This document shows positions 17,984 through 27,300 of a stretch of 64,000 nucleotides of DNA, piece after piece. Each line of letters opens with the position of its first letter. Within the stretch, counting starts at the first letter, position 1. The position numbers were made by a program, and so were the translations under genes. This DNA is from Paenibacillus endophyticus (GTDB taxonomy: Bacteria > Bacillota > Bacilli > Paenibacillales > Paenibacillaceae). The notes below the pieces were generated by a model. That model saw only the letters and a program-made list of their open reading frames with translations, was not told the origin of the DNA and did no database searches. The stretch lies in assembly GCF_014192395.1 (NCBI RefSeq), contig NZ_JACHXW010000016.1, forward strand, positions 62,001 to 126,000, read 5' to 3'.

Positions 17984-19183
17984 TTACGTGAACAATCCGG
18001 AGAAAGAGCGCTTCAGCAATTTCCACCAGCCTGCGCGTTCCACGGACAATGGAGCATCTACATCGAATTCTTTGAGAACCTTGCTTCCTTGATAGACGAC
18101 TAGCTTACCAATCGGCTGTCCAATCTGTACGGGTGCTTTTACCGGCCCATCGATTTTCAGTTCGTAACGGATATCCTTCGTTTGGCTGCCTTTTTTCAGG
18201 AGCACGCTGTATGTGTGCTTCGCAACAAGCGGAAGCTCCGGAGCGGTGCCTTTTTCAATCTGCAGCGTTCCCATCGATTCGCCTTCTTTTATTATCGAGT
18301 GGTTCATATATTGGGCGAACGAATAATCGAACATTTGTGATACTTCGGCATTTCGGGTTTTCGTGTCCGGTTCACCCATGACTACAGCGATAACGCGCAT
18401 GCCATCCCGCTTAGCCGTCGCCGACAAACAATATTTCGCTTCGCTGGTAAAACCAGTTTTCAAGCCGTCTGCCCCGCTATAGAAACGGACAAGCTTATTC
18501 GTATTAACAAGCCAGAAGGGCTTCTCGGATGTTTTCCGCAAATAATCCTGGTAAAGCCCTGTATATTTGGTCACCTCGGAATGCTTCAGAAGCTCTCGTG
18601 ACATAACCGCAATATCATGCGCCGACGAGAAATGGTTAGCAACGGGCAATCCGTTCGGATTAGAAAATTGTGTGTCATTCATGCCGAGCTGCTGTGCCCG
18701 TTCATTCATCATAGCGACAAATTGCTGCTCCGTACCTGCCAGCTTCTCTGCCATCGCCACAGACGCATCATTGCCTGAGGCTAGCGCAATCCCTTTAATC
18801 ATATCGTCAACGGTCATTTCTTCTCCCGGTTCAAGGAAGATTTGCGAGCCTCCCATCGAAGCGGCGTATTCGCTAGTCTGAACCTTATCCGATAGTTTAA
18901 TTTTTCCGTCGTCCAGCGCCTCCATAATTAGAAGCAGTGTCATGACCTTTGTAATGCTTGCTGGCGGCAGCTTGTCATGGCTGTTTTTCTCGTAAATGAC
19001 TGTGCCGCTATCCGCATCCATCAATATGGCAGATCTTGCGGACTGCGCTAAGTTAGCGCTTGGCGCTTGATTGGATGGCGCTGGGCCTGGCGGCGTAGGC
19101 TCGACTGCAGCAAAGGCTGCAGCAGGCATCGCGAGGGCGAATGCAAGAATAAGTATACATAGCTTCATAGAACGTTTTTTCAA
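17984..19183 (-). CDS. dacF: DacF, D-alanyl-D-alanine carboxypeptidase
   Basis: Forespore low-molecular-weight PBP that adjusts cortex cross-linking. It has a signal peptide (LCILILAFALAMPAAAFA), motifs ASITKVMTL (SxxK), SGNDASVA (SxN) and DGLKTGFTSEA (KTG), then a C-terminal beta domain. It lies directly upstream of spoIIA, as in Bacillus. The 269-base gap to spoIIAA holds no gene that I can see. Confidence 0.94.
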   Translation of the reverse strand: MKKRSMKLCILILAFALAMPAAAFAAVEPTPPGPAPSNQAPSANLAQSARSAILMDADSGTVIYEKNSHDKLPPASITKVMTLLLIMEALDDGKIKLSDKVQTSEYAASMGGSQIFLEPGEEMTVDDMIKGIALASGNDASVAMAEKLAGTEQQFVAMMNERAQQLGMNDTQFSNPNGLPVANHFSSAHDIAVMSRELLKHSEVTKYTGLYQDYLRKTSEKPFWLVNTNKLVRFYSGADGLKTGFTSEAKYCLSATAKRDGMRVIAVVMGEPDTKTRNAEVSQMFDYSFAQYMNHSIIKEGESMGTLQIEKGTAPELPLVAKHTYSVLLKKGSQTKDIRYELKIDGPVKAPVQIGQPIGKLVVYQGSKVLKEFDVDAPLSVERAGWWKLLKRSFSGLFT

Positions 19184-19358
19184 CTGGATCTCCTCCTGAA
19201 AAGTGTTATGCTGTGAGCTTGTTTCGTGAGCAATCGCATATTAATCGTGCTGCATACGACGTTTGCGACACAAATCGCTTAGCTTTCTCTTCTCAGTGTT
19301 GACTTGTAAGCTGGAAATTATTCCAAATCGATAGAATGATTTGTATAGTAAGAAGAAA

Positions 19359-19545
19359 CGCCTGACGGCGTCCTTTCAATAGACGTCATCGTTTCAGCGA
19401 AACGTATAGAGAAAGTAGGAGCAAACCCATATACTTTCCTATACGTCAAGGTGATCCGGCTAACGCCGTCCTTTGTCAGTGCGGCGCGTTTCATTCCGAG
19501 AAATATAGAGAATATATGGCCTAAGAATATACTTTCCTATATAGC
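19359..19545. repeat. Two-copy degenerate palindromic intergenic repeat
   Basis: The 421-base dacF-pdp gap contains two related units. Unit 1 has GCCTGACGGCGTCCTTT, then the imperfect inverted repeat CGTATAGAGAAAGTA...TACTTTCCTATACG (19,403-19,445). Unit 2 has GGCTAACGCCGTCCTTT, then ATATAGAGAATATAT...ATATACTTTCCTATAT (about 19,503-19,543). This is a dispersed-repeat type of sequence, with no coding potential. Confidence 0.65.
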
Positions 19546-19547
19546 AA

Positions 19548-19580
19548 AAAATCCGCTCTCCACTAGGGAGAACGGATTTT
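19548..19580 (-). terminator. Terminator after pdp
   Basis: AAAATCCGTTCTCC pairs with GGAGAGCGGATTTT (one mismatch) on the minus strand and is followed by a T-rich stretch. It lies 25 bases past the pdp stop. Confidence 0.85.
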
Positions 19581-19604
19581 AGTTCATGGCATATTGTTTT
19601 ATTG

Positions 19605-20933
19605 CTAGTATCTCTGTACACCTTGCGCAGTAATGACGGATAACAACAACGCACGAGGCTCAGGCTTTGTCTCTGAGAACGAATAGGCCGCTCTCACCTT
19701 GACCGCAACTTCCTTAGCTGTATCATTTGCATCACGCACATGCAGCAGCGCCAGCGTATCTCCGGCATTTACAGAATCACCGACTTTTTTTCGAAGTGTT
19801 ACCCCGACAGCATAATCAATCTCCGCATCCTTCGTTGCCCTTCCAGCTCCAAGAATCATCGCTGCAAGCCCCAGTTGCTCCGCTTCGATTGCACTCACGA
19901 AGCCAGAATGCTCTGATGTAACCTCAACGATAACAGGAGCTTGCGGCAACCGTGCAGGATCATCTGCTATAGAATCATCGCCGCCTTGGGCCGCGATGAA
20001 CGATTTGAATTTCTCCAAGGCTGCTCCGTTCCTGATCTGCTCACGGAGAAGCTCCTTTGCAGATTGAACAGAATCCGACTTTCCGCCGAGCACGACCATA
20101 TGAGCACCAAGGGTCAGGCATAATTCCGTAAGATCCTCCGGACCATTTCCTTTGAGTGTCTCAATCGATTCCTGCACCTCCAAAGCATTGCCGATTGCAA
20201 AGCCAAGAGGCTGATCCATATCACTGATGACGGCAGCCGTGTTCCGGCCTACCTCCGTACCGATATCTACCATTGCGCTCGCGAGCTTCTCGGAATCCTC
20301 CAAGGTTTTCATAAATGCTCCGCTGCCCGTTTTGACGTCAAGCACGATCGCGTCTGCACCAGCAGCGATTTTCTTGCTCATGACAGAGCTTGCGATAAGG
20401 GGAATTGACTCCACGGTCGCAGTAACATCCCTTAACGCATACAGCTTTTTGTCGGCAGGAGCGAGGTTGCCGCTTTGTCCAATAACCGATAATCCGATAT
20501 CGTTGACCTGCGACATAAACTTCTCGCGCGAGAGCTCCGTGCGGAATCCCTCAATTGATTCAAGCTTATCTATCGTTCCGCCAGTATGGCCCAAGCCGCG
20601 ACCCGACATTTTGGCAACAGGCACGCCTACCGAGGCAACCAATGGCCCCAGGATTAACGTAGTTTTGTCACCAACACCGCCTGTGCTATGCTTATCGACT
20701 TTGATTCCGCTAATCGGACCAAGATCGACTTGATCCCCAGAATTAGCCATCGCAAGCGTCAAAGCTGCCGTTTCCTTCGCTGTCATGCCCCGAAAGAAAA
20801 CAGCCATTGCCCATGCTGACATCTGGTAATCGGGAATATCGCCGCGGGAATATCCATCAATCAAAAATGTTAGCTCTGAAGCGGTCAGCTCGCCACCGTC
20901 TCGTTTCTTCTGTATGATATCTACCGACCGCAT
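19605..20933 (-). CDS. pdp: Pyrimidine-nucleoside phosphorylase
   Basis: Phosphorolyses uridine, deoxyuridine and thymidine to base and (deoxy)ribose-1-phosphate. KVDKHSTGGVGDKTTLILGP, MSGRGLGHTGGTIDKLES and VLDVKTGSGAFMK are the phosphate- and substrate-binding segments of the NP-II family. The ATG at 20,933 (MRSVDIIQKKRDG) follows GGAGAAGGAT. The length is 442 residues. It ends a salvage block deoB-punA-(spo0E-like)-pdp. Confidence 0.95.
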   Translation of the reverse strand: MRSVDIIQKKRDGGELTASELTFLIDGYSRGDIPDYQMSAWAMAVFFRGMTAKETAALTLAMANSGDQVDLGPISGIKVDKHSTGGVGDKTTLILGPLVASVGVPVAKMSGRGLGHTGGTIDKLESIEGFRTELSREKFMSQVNDIGLSVIGQSGNLAPADKKLYALRDVTATVESIPLIASSVMSKKIAAGADAIVLDVKTGSGAFMKTLEDSEKLASAMVDIGTEVGRNTAAVISDMDQPLGFAIGNALEVQESIETLKGNGPEDLTELCLTLGAHMVVLGGKSDSVQSAKELLREQIRNGAALEKFKSFIAAQGGDDSIADDPARLPQAPVIVEVTSEHSGFVSAIEAEQLGLAAMILGAGRATKDAEIDYAVGVTLRKKVGDSVNAGDTLALLHVRDANDTAKEVAVKVRAAYSFSETKPEPRALLLSVITAQGVQRY

Positions 20934-20969
20934 ATCCTTCTCTCCAATCGTCATTCCATTATTAATAAG

Positions 20970-21134
20970 CTATAAAGCGCGTCGTTCCCTCTGCACCTGG
21001 ACGATGATCTCATCAAGTGATTGGCTTAGCACAAGTACGTCCAAATGCTGAAGGCTTTCATTCAATAGAGCCGCTTCGATCATCTTTTTGCGCAACTGCT
21101 CCATCTGTGTGAGTAATTGCTTGTCCATATCCAT
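20970..21134 (-). CDS. Spo0E-family aspartyl-phosphate phosphatase-like small protein
   Basis: A 54-residue gene starting ATG at 21,134 after GGAGTGGACT and ending TAG. Two predicted helices (LLTQMEQLRKKMIEAA and QSLDEIIVQVQRE) flank the family hallmark SQSLDEII (SQxLD). Members of this family remove phosphate from Spo0A~P and so delay sporulation. Whether this one acts on Spo0A is inference. It lies between pdp and punA on the same strand. Confidence 0.8.
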   Translation of the reverse strand: MDMDKQLLTQMEQLRKKMIEAALLNESLQHLDVLVLSQSLDEIIVQVQRERRAL

Positions 21135-21239
21135 AGTCCACTCCATCTTTCTTTGATCATGGACATTATACGACGATTCGCAAAAAAAACACTGTCAGAA
21201 TGAGTCGACGAAATTGTTACAATTGTGTTACAAAAAACA

Positions 21240-22082
21240 TTACATGACAGCAATTAACGCATTAACCAGACCCAAAAATTGGGACTTGACTCGCTCTGTC
21301 GTTTCCATAACTTCCGCATGCGACAAGGGTTGATCCAAAATACCTGCTGCCATATTGCTAATACAGGATATTCCGACGACTTCGATTCCCGAATGACGCG
21401 CAGCAATAACTTCCGCAACAGTCGACATTCCGACAGCATCGGCGCCAAGAACTCTCAGCATTCTTATTTCTGCCGGCGTTTCATACGTAGGACCAAGCAA
21501 ACCGGCATAAACGCCCTCACGAAGCGTAAAGCCCTGTGCAGCTGCAATCTCACGAGCCGCGGCTCTCAAGCGCTTGCTGTACGCTTCCGACATATCCGGG
21601 AATCGAACACCCAGCTCGTTGTCATTGGGACCGATGAGCGGGTTTTTACCTGTAAAGTTGATATGGTCCGAGATGAGCATTAAGTTGCCCGCCTCATAGT
21701 CCGTATTTACTCCACCGGCAGCATTCGTGACCAGCAGTGATTTCACCCCAAGCGCCTTCATCACACGCACCGGAAACGCAGTAAGCTCTGGACCATAGCC
21801 TTCGTACATATGGAAACGTCCGCGCATTAGAATGACGGATCTGCCAGAAAGCGTTCCAATTAACAGTTCCCCTGCATGGCCTTCAACGGTTGAGATTGGA
21901 AAGTGCGGGATGTCATGGTATTGAATCGTTACGGCATTCTCCAAATGGTCACCGAGCACGCCAAGCCCCGAGCCCATGATAAGCCCGATTTCTGGTCGCT
22001 GCTCTGTTTTCCCTTGAATATAGGCAGCGGCTTCTTTAATATGTGCGGCTGCTAGTCCTGCAGCAGTAATAGTTGTCATCAT
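21240..22082 (-). CDS. punA: Purine nucleoside phosphorylase
   Basis: Splits (deoxy)inosine and guanosine to base and ribose-1-phosphate. The trimeric-PNP signatures are IGLIMGSGLGVLGD, VEGHAGELLIG, LLVTNAAGGVN, LLGPTYETPAEIRML and GMSTVAEVIAARH. The length of 280 is normal. GGAGGAACA precedes two adjacent ATGs. It lies about 60 bases downstream of deoB. Confidence 0.94.
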   Translation of the reverse strand: MMTTITAAGLAAAHIKEAAAYIQGKTEQRPEIGLIMGSGLGVLGDHLENAVTIQYHDIPHFPISTVEGHAGELLIGTLSGRSVILMRGRFHMYEGYGPELTAFPVRVMKALGVKSLLVTNAAGGVNTDYEAGNLMLISDHINFTGKNPLIGPNDNELGVRFPDMSEAYSKRLRAAAREIAAAQGFTLREGVYAGLLGPTYETPAEIRMLRVLGADAVGMSTVAEVIAARHSGIEVVGISCISNMAAGILDQPLSHAEVMETTERVKSQFLGLVNALIAVM

Positions 22083-22143
22083 TGTTCCTCCTAATATGAC
22101 GGTTCCCCGTTTTTATTACCCTATTTATCAAAACGTTAAGCAT

Positions 22144-23328
22144 TTATTTGCTTTCAAGCAAGGAAAGGAAGCTCGTGCCATTAGGCGGTGCTTGAACATC
22201 GAAATTTGCCGCTATCGTGGCGCCTAGATCCGAGAAGGTTGAGCGTACAGGCAGCTCGCCTGGTTTTTGAAAAGCTGGGCTGTACAATAGAATCGGTACA
22301 TATTCACGCGTATGGTCGGTACCTGGGTGGGTAGGATCATTGCCGTGGTCGGCAGTTATGATCAGCAGATCCCGCTCTCCCAGCTGCGCTGTCAGCTCAG
22401 GCACCGCCTTATCGAATTCCTCCAATGCTCCAGCATACCCTTCGGGATCGCGGCGATGCCCATAAAGCGAATCGAAATCGACAAGATTAGTAAACAGCAA
22501 GCCTTTGAACGGCTGTTTTAGCTGTTCAATAGTTTTTGCGATCCCATCTGCATTGCTTTTTGTTGGGGTTGAGGAGGTAATGCCTTCGCTATCAAAAATG
22601 TCATTGATTTTGCCAATAGCAATAGAGTCGTATCCTGCATTTTTCAATGCATCCAGTACCGTTGGCTGAGGAGGCTTTACCGCATAATCATGGCGGTTCG
22701 GTGTACGTTTGAATGCGCCAGGCTCGCCGATATATGGCCTTGCGATTACGCGACCAACGGTAAACCGGGCATCCATAGTAAGCTCCCTGGCGATCTCGCA
22801 TGCGCGATAAAGCTCATCTAGTGGAATAATCTCCTCATGCGCGGCAATTTGGAAAACACTATCCGCTGATGTATACACGATCCATGCCCCTGTAGCCATT
22901 TGCTCAGCGCCTAGCTCGTCCAATATGTCCGTTCCGCTGGCAGGCTTGTTGCCGATTACCTTCCGGCCTGTCCATTCCTCGAACGGTTCGAGCAATTCAG
23001 GAGGGAAACCGTCAGGGAACGTTTGAAAAGGCACGGTCATCTCAAGTCCCATAAGCTCCCAGTGCCCCGTCATCGTATCCTTGCCCACCGAAACCTCCGC
23101 CATTTTTCCAAAATACGCCGCAGCGGCTTTATCTTCTGGTTTCCAGTCGTGAATAGACGCGATCCGGTCTAGTCCCCACTCTCTAAGATGAGGGAGATTA
23201 AGAGCTGGCACTCGCTCTGCAATATGACCGAGTGTATGTGAGCCAACATCTCCAAAGTCTACCGCATCCGGCAGCTCTCCAATTCCCACGCTGTCTAAAA
23301 CAATAACGGCTATACGATCAAATTTCAT
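22144..23328 (-). CDS. deoB: DeoB, phosphopentomutase
   Basis: Alkaline-phosphatase-fold enzyme that interconverts (deoxy)ribose-1- and -5-phosphate, linking the two phosphorylases to glycolysis. VLDSVGIGELPDA at the N-terminus binds metal, MTGHWELMG is the family block, and ITADHGNDPTHPGTDHTREYVP supplies further metal ligands. The length of 394 is normal. Confidence 0.96.
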   Translation of the reverse strand: MKFDRIAVIVLDSVGIGELPDAVDFGDVGSHTLGHIAERVPALNLPHLREWGLDRIASIHDWKPEDKAAAAYFGKMAEVSVGKDTMTGHWELMGLEMTVPFQTFPDGFPPELLEPFEEWTGRKVIGNKPASGTDILDELGAEQMATGAWIVYTSADSVFQIAAHEEIIPLDELYRACEIARELTMDARFTVGRVIARPYIGEPGAFKRTPNRHDYAVKPPQPTVLDALKNAGYDSIAIGKINDIFDSEGITSSTPTKSNADGIAKTIEQLKQPFKGLLFTNLVDFDSLYGHRRDPEGYAGALEEFDKAVPELTAQLGERDLLIITADHGNDPTHPGTDHTREYVPILLYSPAFQKPGELPVRSTFSDLGATIAANFDVQAPPNGTSFLSLLESK

Positions 23329-23373
23329 ATGTATGACATCCTCCTCTATGTTGATTCATGAAGCAGCTTTCGA

Positions 23374-24264
23374 CTATGCACGGGGATGAGACTGGTTATA
23401 CGTGTCCTTTATTCGCTGCTTTGAAGCATGCGTATACTTTAGCGTCGTCGAAATGTCAGCGTGACCGAGCAGCTCTTGAACAGCCCGAACGTCTGCCCCA
23501 TTATCCAGCAAATGTGCCGCAACAGAGTGACGCAGCGTATGTGGAGTTATGTCCTGCACAATGCCCGCTTCCTTGGCGTGCTTCTTTATCGTCTTCCAAA
23601 ATCCTTGCCTTGTCAATCTCGTGCCTAAATGGTTTAGGAACAAAGCCGATTCTGATTCCCGTTCCGTCGTTAGCTCTTCTCTGCCCATTTGAAGGTACGC
23701 AGACATGGCTTCGCCGGCTAAACGCCCGAAAGGTACAATACGCTCCTTCTGCCCCATTCCCATGCACTGAATATAAGCCAGCTGCAGGTGGACATGCTCC
23801 ACATTAAGCGCCACCAGCTCAGAAACTCGGATCCCCGTTGCATAAATAAGTTCGAGCATCGCTTTGTCTCTCTTGCCTGCGGCACTTTCGCTATTCGGCG
23901 TTTCGAGAAGCGTACTCGTCAAATCAACGCTCAGTATGCTTGGCGATTTCTTTTCTTGCTTTGGCGATTCCAAATAAATGGAAGGATTATTCACAATAAG
24001 GCTTTGTGTCGCCAAAAAATGAAAAAAGGCACGCACCGACACGATATGTCTCGACAGCGTAGCAGCTTTTCTTCCTTGTTCCTTCAGATGGAGCATATAC
24101 CTTGAAATATGATGCCGCTGCACTTCAGCAATTTCGACTAGACTATTCTCAAGCATAAAATGAATGAATTGATTCAAGTCGCGTTCATAAGAAGACAGCG
24201 TATTGTCGGACAATCTCCGCTCCGAACGCAGATAGTGAATATATTGATTTAAATGATCCTTCAT
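23374..24264 (-). CDS. xerD: XerD-type tyrosine recombinase
   Basis: Host chromosome dimer resolvase. It has an N-terminal SAM-like domain (HYLRSERRLSDNTLSSYERD) and a catalytic domain with ATGIRVSELVAL (Arg I), HTLRHSVAAHLLDNG (His-x-x-Arg), LLGHADISTTLKYTH (His and Tyr). I chose the ATG at 24,264, which follows AAAGGAAG and gives 296 residues, the usual XerD length. It sits between deoB and yqzK, the usual Bacillus location. Confidence 0.93.
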   Translation of the reverse strand: MKDHLNQYIHYLRSERRLSDNTLSSYERDLNQFIHFMLENSLVEIAEVQRHHISRYMLHLKEQGRKAATLSRHIVSVRAFFHFLATQSLIVNNPSIYLESPKQEKKSPSILSVDLTSTLLETPNSESAAGKRDKAMLELIYATGIRVSELVALNVEHVHLQLAYIQCMGMGQKERIVPFGRLAGEAMSAYLQMGREELTTERESESALFLNHLGTRLTRQGFWKTIKKHAKEAGIVQDITPHTLRHSVAAHLLDNGADVRAVQELLGHADISTTLKYTHASKQRIKDTYNQSHPRA

Positions 24265-24382
24265 CGGACTTCCTTTCACATCAGACACATGGCATAACAA
24301 GCTTTTCTACAAAAATATTCAACATTCGACTCTATTAATCCTGCTTGAAAGGACAATCTAATCATTGCAGTCAGCTAATGCG

Positions 24383-24616
24383 TCATTCCCCGTACCAATA
24401 AAACCAGCGCAGCCGATCGGCCGCAGCCTTGCTGTCCGGCGAGTCGGGATCGGTAACAAACACTTTTAAAGCTGCTCCTTTTGGTTCACGATAAGGATGA
24501 ACGGGAGATATGGCGTCGGCAAGCCAGCGGTAACCACCAGTTACGACTAAAAACAGCAGCGTAAATATGACAATAAAAAAGACGCGGCTCGACCAATTGC
24601 GAATCGAAAAAACCAT
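24383..24616 (-). CDS. yqzK: DUF4227 family protein (YqzK-like)
   Basis: A 77-residue protein with one membrane helix (VFFIVIFTLLFLVVTGGYRWLADAI) and the family tail REPKGAALKVF...DRLRWFYWYGE. Its function is unknown. It lies just upstream of xerD, as in Bacillus. GGAGGCTGGTTTGC precedes the ATG. Confidence 0.82.
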   Translation of the reverse strand: MVFSIRNWSSRVFFIVIFTLLFLVVTGGYRWLADAISPVHPYREPKGAALKVFVTDPDSPDSKAAADRLRWFYWYGE

Positions 24617-24693
24617 GCAAACCAGCCTCCTTTATATACCGATACGTTTACTCGTCCGTATCACCATATGAGAAAGCTGGCCTGAATATGCCA

Positions 24694-25836
24694 TTAATCG
24701 CTCAAACGCTCGTATGGAACGCTATCCATCCACTTTTCAAGCGGAACATAAGGTAAATTCGCTGCAGCTGCAACGGGCTCATACGTCACATTGCCTGCAT
24801 GCGTGTTTACTCCTTTTTGCAAAGGAATGCTGTGGCGTACAGCCTCCATCCCTTTGTTCGCCAACTCAAGCGCATACGTAATCGTCACATTGGTAAGCGC
24901 GAACGTAGAAGTGCGAGGCACAGCGCCAGGAATATTGGCAACGGCATAATGCACAACGCCATGCTTCACATAAATCGGGTCCTTATGGGTAGTTGGTCGG
25001 TCAACCGTGGCAATGGAGCCCCCTTGATCGACAGCAACATCAACAATGACAGCTCCCCTCTTCATCCCCTGCACCATCTGCTCCGTTACAAGATGCGGAG
25101 CACGCGCTCCTGGAATGAGAACCGCTCCAATCAGCAGATCCGCTTTAGCTACTGCTTCAGCAATATGGTATGGATTGGACATCAAGGTGCGTACTCGACC
25201 TCCGAATATATCGTCCAAATACCGCATGCGATCGGCGCTTCGCTCCAATATGACTACATGCGCTCCCATGCCAAGCGCAATTTTTGCCGCATTTGTTCCG
25301 ACGATGCCACCGCCAATAATAACAACTTCCGCTGGGGGCACGCCTGGCACGCCTCCCAATAACACGCCTCTTCCGCCATTAAACGCTTCAAGAAACTGAG
25401 CGCCAACCTGCACCGACATTCTTCCTGCAACCTCGCTCATCGGCGTTAAAAGCGGCAGGCTGCCGTTTCCAAGCTGGATCGTCTCATATGCGATGCCTGT
25501 AACTCCTTTTTCGACAAGCGCTTTTGTCAAATCCGGCGCTGCCGCTAGATGCAAATAAGTAAACAGCAGCAGCCCTTCACGGAAATAAACAAACTCCTCG
25601 GCAAGCGGCTCCTTGACCTTCATGATCATTTCCGCACGCGACCATACCTCGGCAGCGGTTGTAACCATCTCGGCTCCCTCGCGCGTATAGTCGGTATCCT
25701 CAAATCCGCTCCCGCTTCCAGCTCCTGACTCGATGATAACTTTATGACCCGCGGAGACAAGCACGGTCACGCCTGCCGGAGTCAAAGAAACACGGTACTC
25801 ACTCTGCTTGATTTCCTTCGGTACGCCTACAATCAT
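24694..25836 (-). CDS. ald: Alanine dehydrogenase
   Basis: NAD-dependent oxidative deamination of L-alanine to pyruvate, used during growth on alanine and in sporulation. MIVGVPKEIKQSEYRVSLTP is the family N-terminus, with MKVKEPLAEE, the Rossmann motif IIGGGIVGTNAAKIALGMG and ALTNVTITYALELANKGME. The length of 380 is normal. Confidence 0.96.
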   Translation of the reverse strand: MIVGVPKEIKQSEYRVSLTPAGVTVLVSAGHKVIIESGAGSGSGFEDTDYTREGAEMVTTAAEVWSRAEMIMKVKEPLAEEFVYFREGLLLFTYLHLAAAPDLTKALVEKGVTGIAYETIQLGNGSLPLLTPMSEVAGRMSVQVGAQFLEAFNGGRGVLLGGVPGVPPAEVVIIGGGIVGTNAAKIALGMGAHVVILERSADRMRYLDDIFGGRVRTLMSNPYHIAEAVAKADLLIGAVLIPGARAPHLVTEQMVQGMKRGAVIVDVAVDQGGSIATVDRPTTHKDPIYVKHGVVHYAVANIPGAVPRTSTFALTNVTITYALELANKGMEAVRHSIPLQKGVNTHAGNVTYEPVAAAANLPYVPLEKWMDSVPYERLSD

Positions 25837-26091
25837 CCTATTTTCCTCCTTTTGCTATCGATCATCAAGCCGAAAAAACATTGCTTTCTATGTTGTATGA
25901 GAGATCGTGTGCCAATGATCGTCCATTTCAAGAAAAAGCTTGTTCCAATCTTTACGGAGCTCTTCGTATCGCTTGTATGTTTTGTTTTATTTCGAAAATT
26001 ATGTGTACGAATGACAAGTACCCATACGAATCGCACTTTCCTTCCATAAACTAGAAAAATGCGAATGCTCATATGAGGAGGGTAAGGTCCT

Positions 26092-27249
26092 TTGTCCAAA
26101 ATAAGAAGCCTATTTAAAAACTGCTCACCATGCAATGCCTCAAAGGATACCTTCCGCAAGTTGATCACGCTTCGATCAGCGAAGTCCTATAGACGTTGTC
26201 TTAAGCATCTCAAGGAAATCGGCATCAATCCTTTCAAAACCGTACCTCATAGCCGAATTATCGGCTGTCACTTCCGAAAGGACGCATCTGTCCAAGCATT
26301 AACCAGAAACCCCTTGATTGCTTTAGTTGAAAAAGATATGAAAATCCGAGCACATGGCATACCCGAGCGGAAAGCAAGAGCCAGGTTTTCCTCGCTTCCT
26401 CTGCTTACGCCTGCCACCTCGCCAGCTCTCGTTGAGTGGAATATACGCCGAATCCAAGCCCCTCAGGCATGGGAGACTACGCGTGGAAAATCGATAAAGG
26501 TAGCCGTACTCGATACGGGAATTGCCAATCACCCGGATTTGAGAATTGCTGGAGGCGTGAACACGATTAATGGAGGCTCCTATGCAGATGACAACGGTCA
26601 TGGCACGCATGTTGCCGGAATCGTCGCTGCCGTTAATAAAGGAGGAAAGGTGATTGGCACGGCGCCTGAAGTGAATTTGTATGCAGTCAAAGCATTAAAC
26701 AAAGACGGAGAAGGCTTTGTGTCCGATATTATTGAGGGAATCTATTGGTGTATCGATAACAAAATGAATGTGATCAACATGAGTTTTGGCGTCTTGGGAT
26801 CAGACAGCAGCGCTACATTGCATACTGCAATTAAAAAAGCAGCCAAGTGTGGAATTATTATTGTGGCATCTGCAGGTAACAGCGGCAAATCATCAGGCAA
26901 AATCGACGAGCCTGCTTCATTCTCCGAGACCATAGCAGTCGCCGCCTCGACCAAAGGCAACAGGATCGCAACCTTCAGCAGCAGAGGCGCCGGAATAGGA
27001 ATTACCGCACCTGGCGAAAATATTTTATCTACTTGGTTAGATGGTTCGTATAAGAAGCTTTCCGGCACAAGCATGGCCTCTCCGCATGTAGCTGGCGGAG
27101 CTGCGCTGCTTCTAGCCGGAAAACCAGGAGTGACTCCCTTATTGGTGAAAAAGAAACTTAAGAACCGCGCTGCAAAGCTGAACGGATTCAGCTCGCTAGC
27201 CCAAGGCTCAGGCTTGCTGCAGCTAGATCGAATCTTTGAGTCGAAATAA
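26092..27249 (+). CDS. Subtilisin-like S8 serine peptidase without signal peptide
   Basis: The catalytic triad is intact: D141 in VAVLDTGIANH, H170 in NGHGTHVAG and S327 in GTSMASPHVAGG, with the oxyanion N263 in SAGNSG. The first ~115 residues form a basic prodomain-like region, but there is no hydrophobic signal peptide, so it is probably intracellular or released by lysis. The TTG start at 26,092 follows GGAGGG. A vegetative, spore or regulatory role cannot be told from sequence. It is the only long plus-strand gene in this part of the host DNA, transcribed towards fur. Confidence 0.88.
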   Translation: MSKIRSLFKNCSPCNASKDTFRKLITLRSAKSYRRCLKHLKEIGINPFKTVPHSRIIGCHFRKDASVQALTRNPLIALVEKDMKIRAHGIPERKARARFSSLPLLTPATSPALVEWNIRRIQAPQAWETTRGKSIKVAVLDTGIANHPDLRIAGGVNTINGGSYADDNGHGTHVAGIVAAVNKGGKVIGTAPEVNLYAVKALNKDGEGFVSDIIEGIYWCIDNKMNVINMSFGVLGSDSSATLHTAIKKAAKCGIIIVASAGNSGKSSGKIDEPASFSETIAVAASTKGNRIATFSSRGAGIGITAPGENILSTWLDGSYKKLSGTSMASPHVAGGAALLLAGKPGVTPLLVKKKLKNRAAKLNGFSSLAQGSGLLQLDRIFESK

Positions 27250-27254
27250 ATGCC

Positions 27255-27300
27255 AAAACGGCTTCGCCGTCCAGTTATGCTGGGCAGCCAAGCCGTTTAC
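27255..27300. terminator. Bidirectional terminator between S8 peptidase and fur
   Basis: AAAACGGCTT pairs with AAGCCGTTT across a 27-base loop that itself can fold. The convergent genes end on either side, and fur's last codons start at its right edge. Confidence 0.75.

Noticed and set aside
19460..19654. 64-codon minus-strand frame in the dacF-pdp gap
   Set aside because: It is made of the palindromic repeat and terminator sequence.
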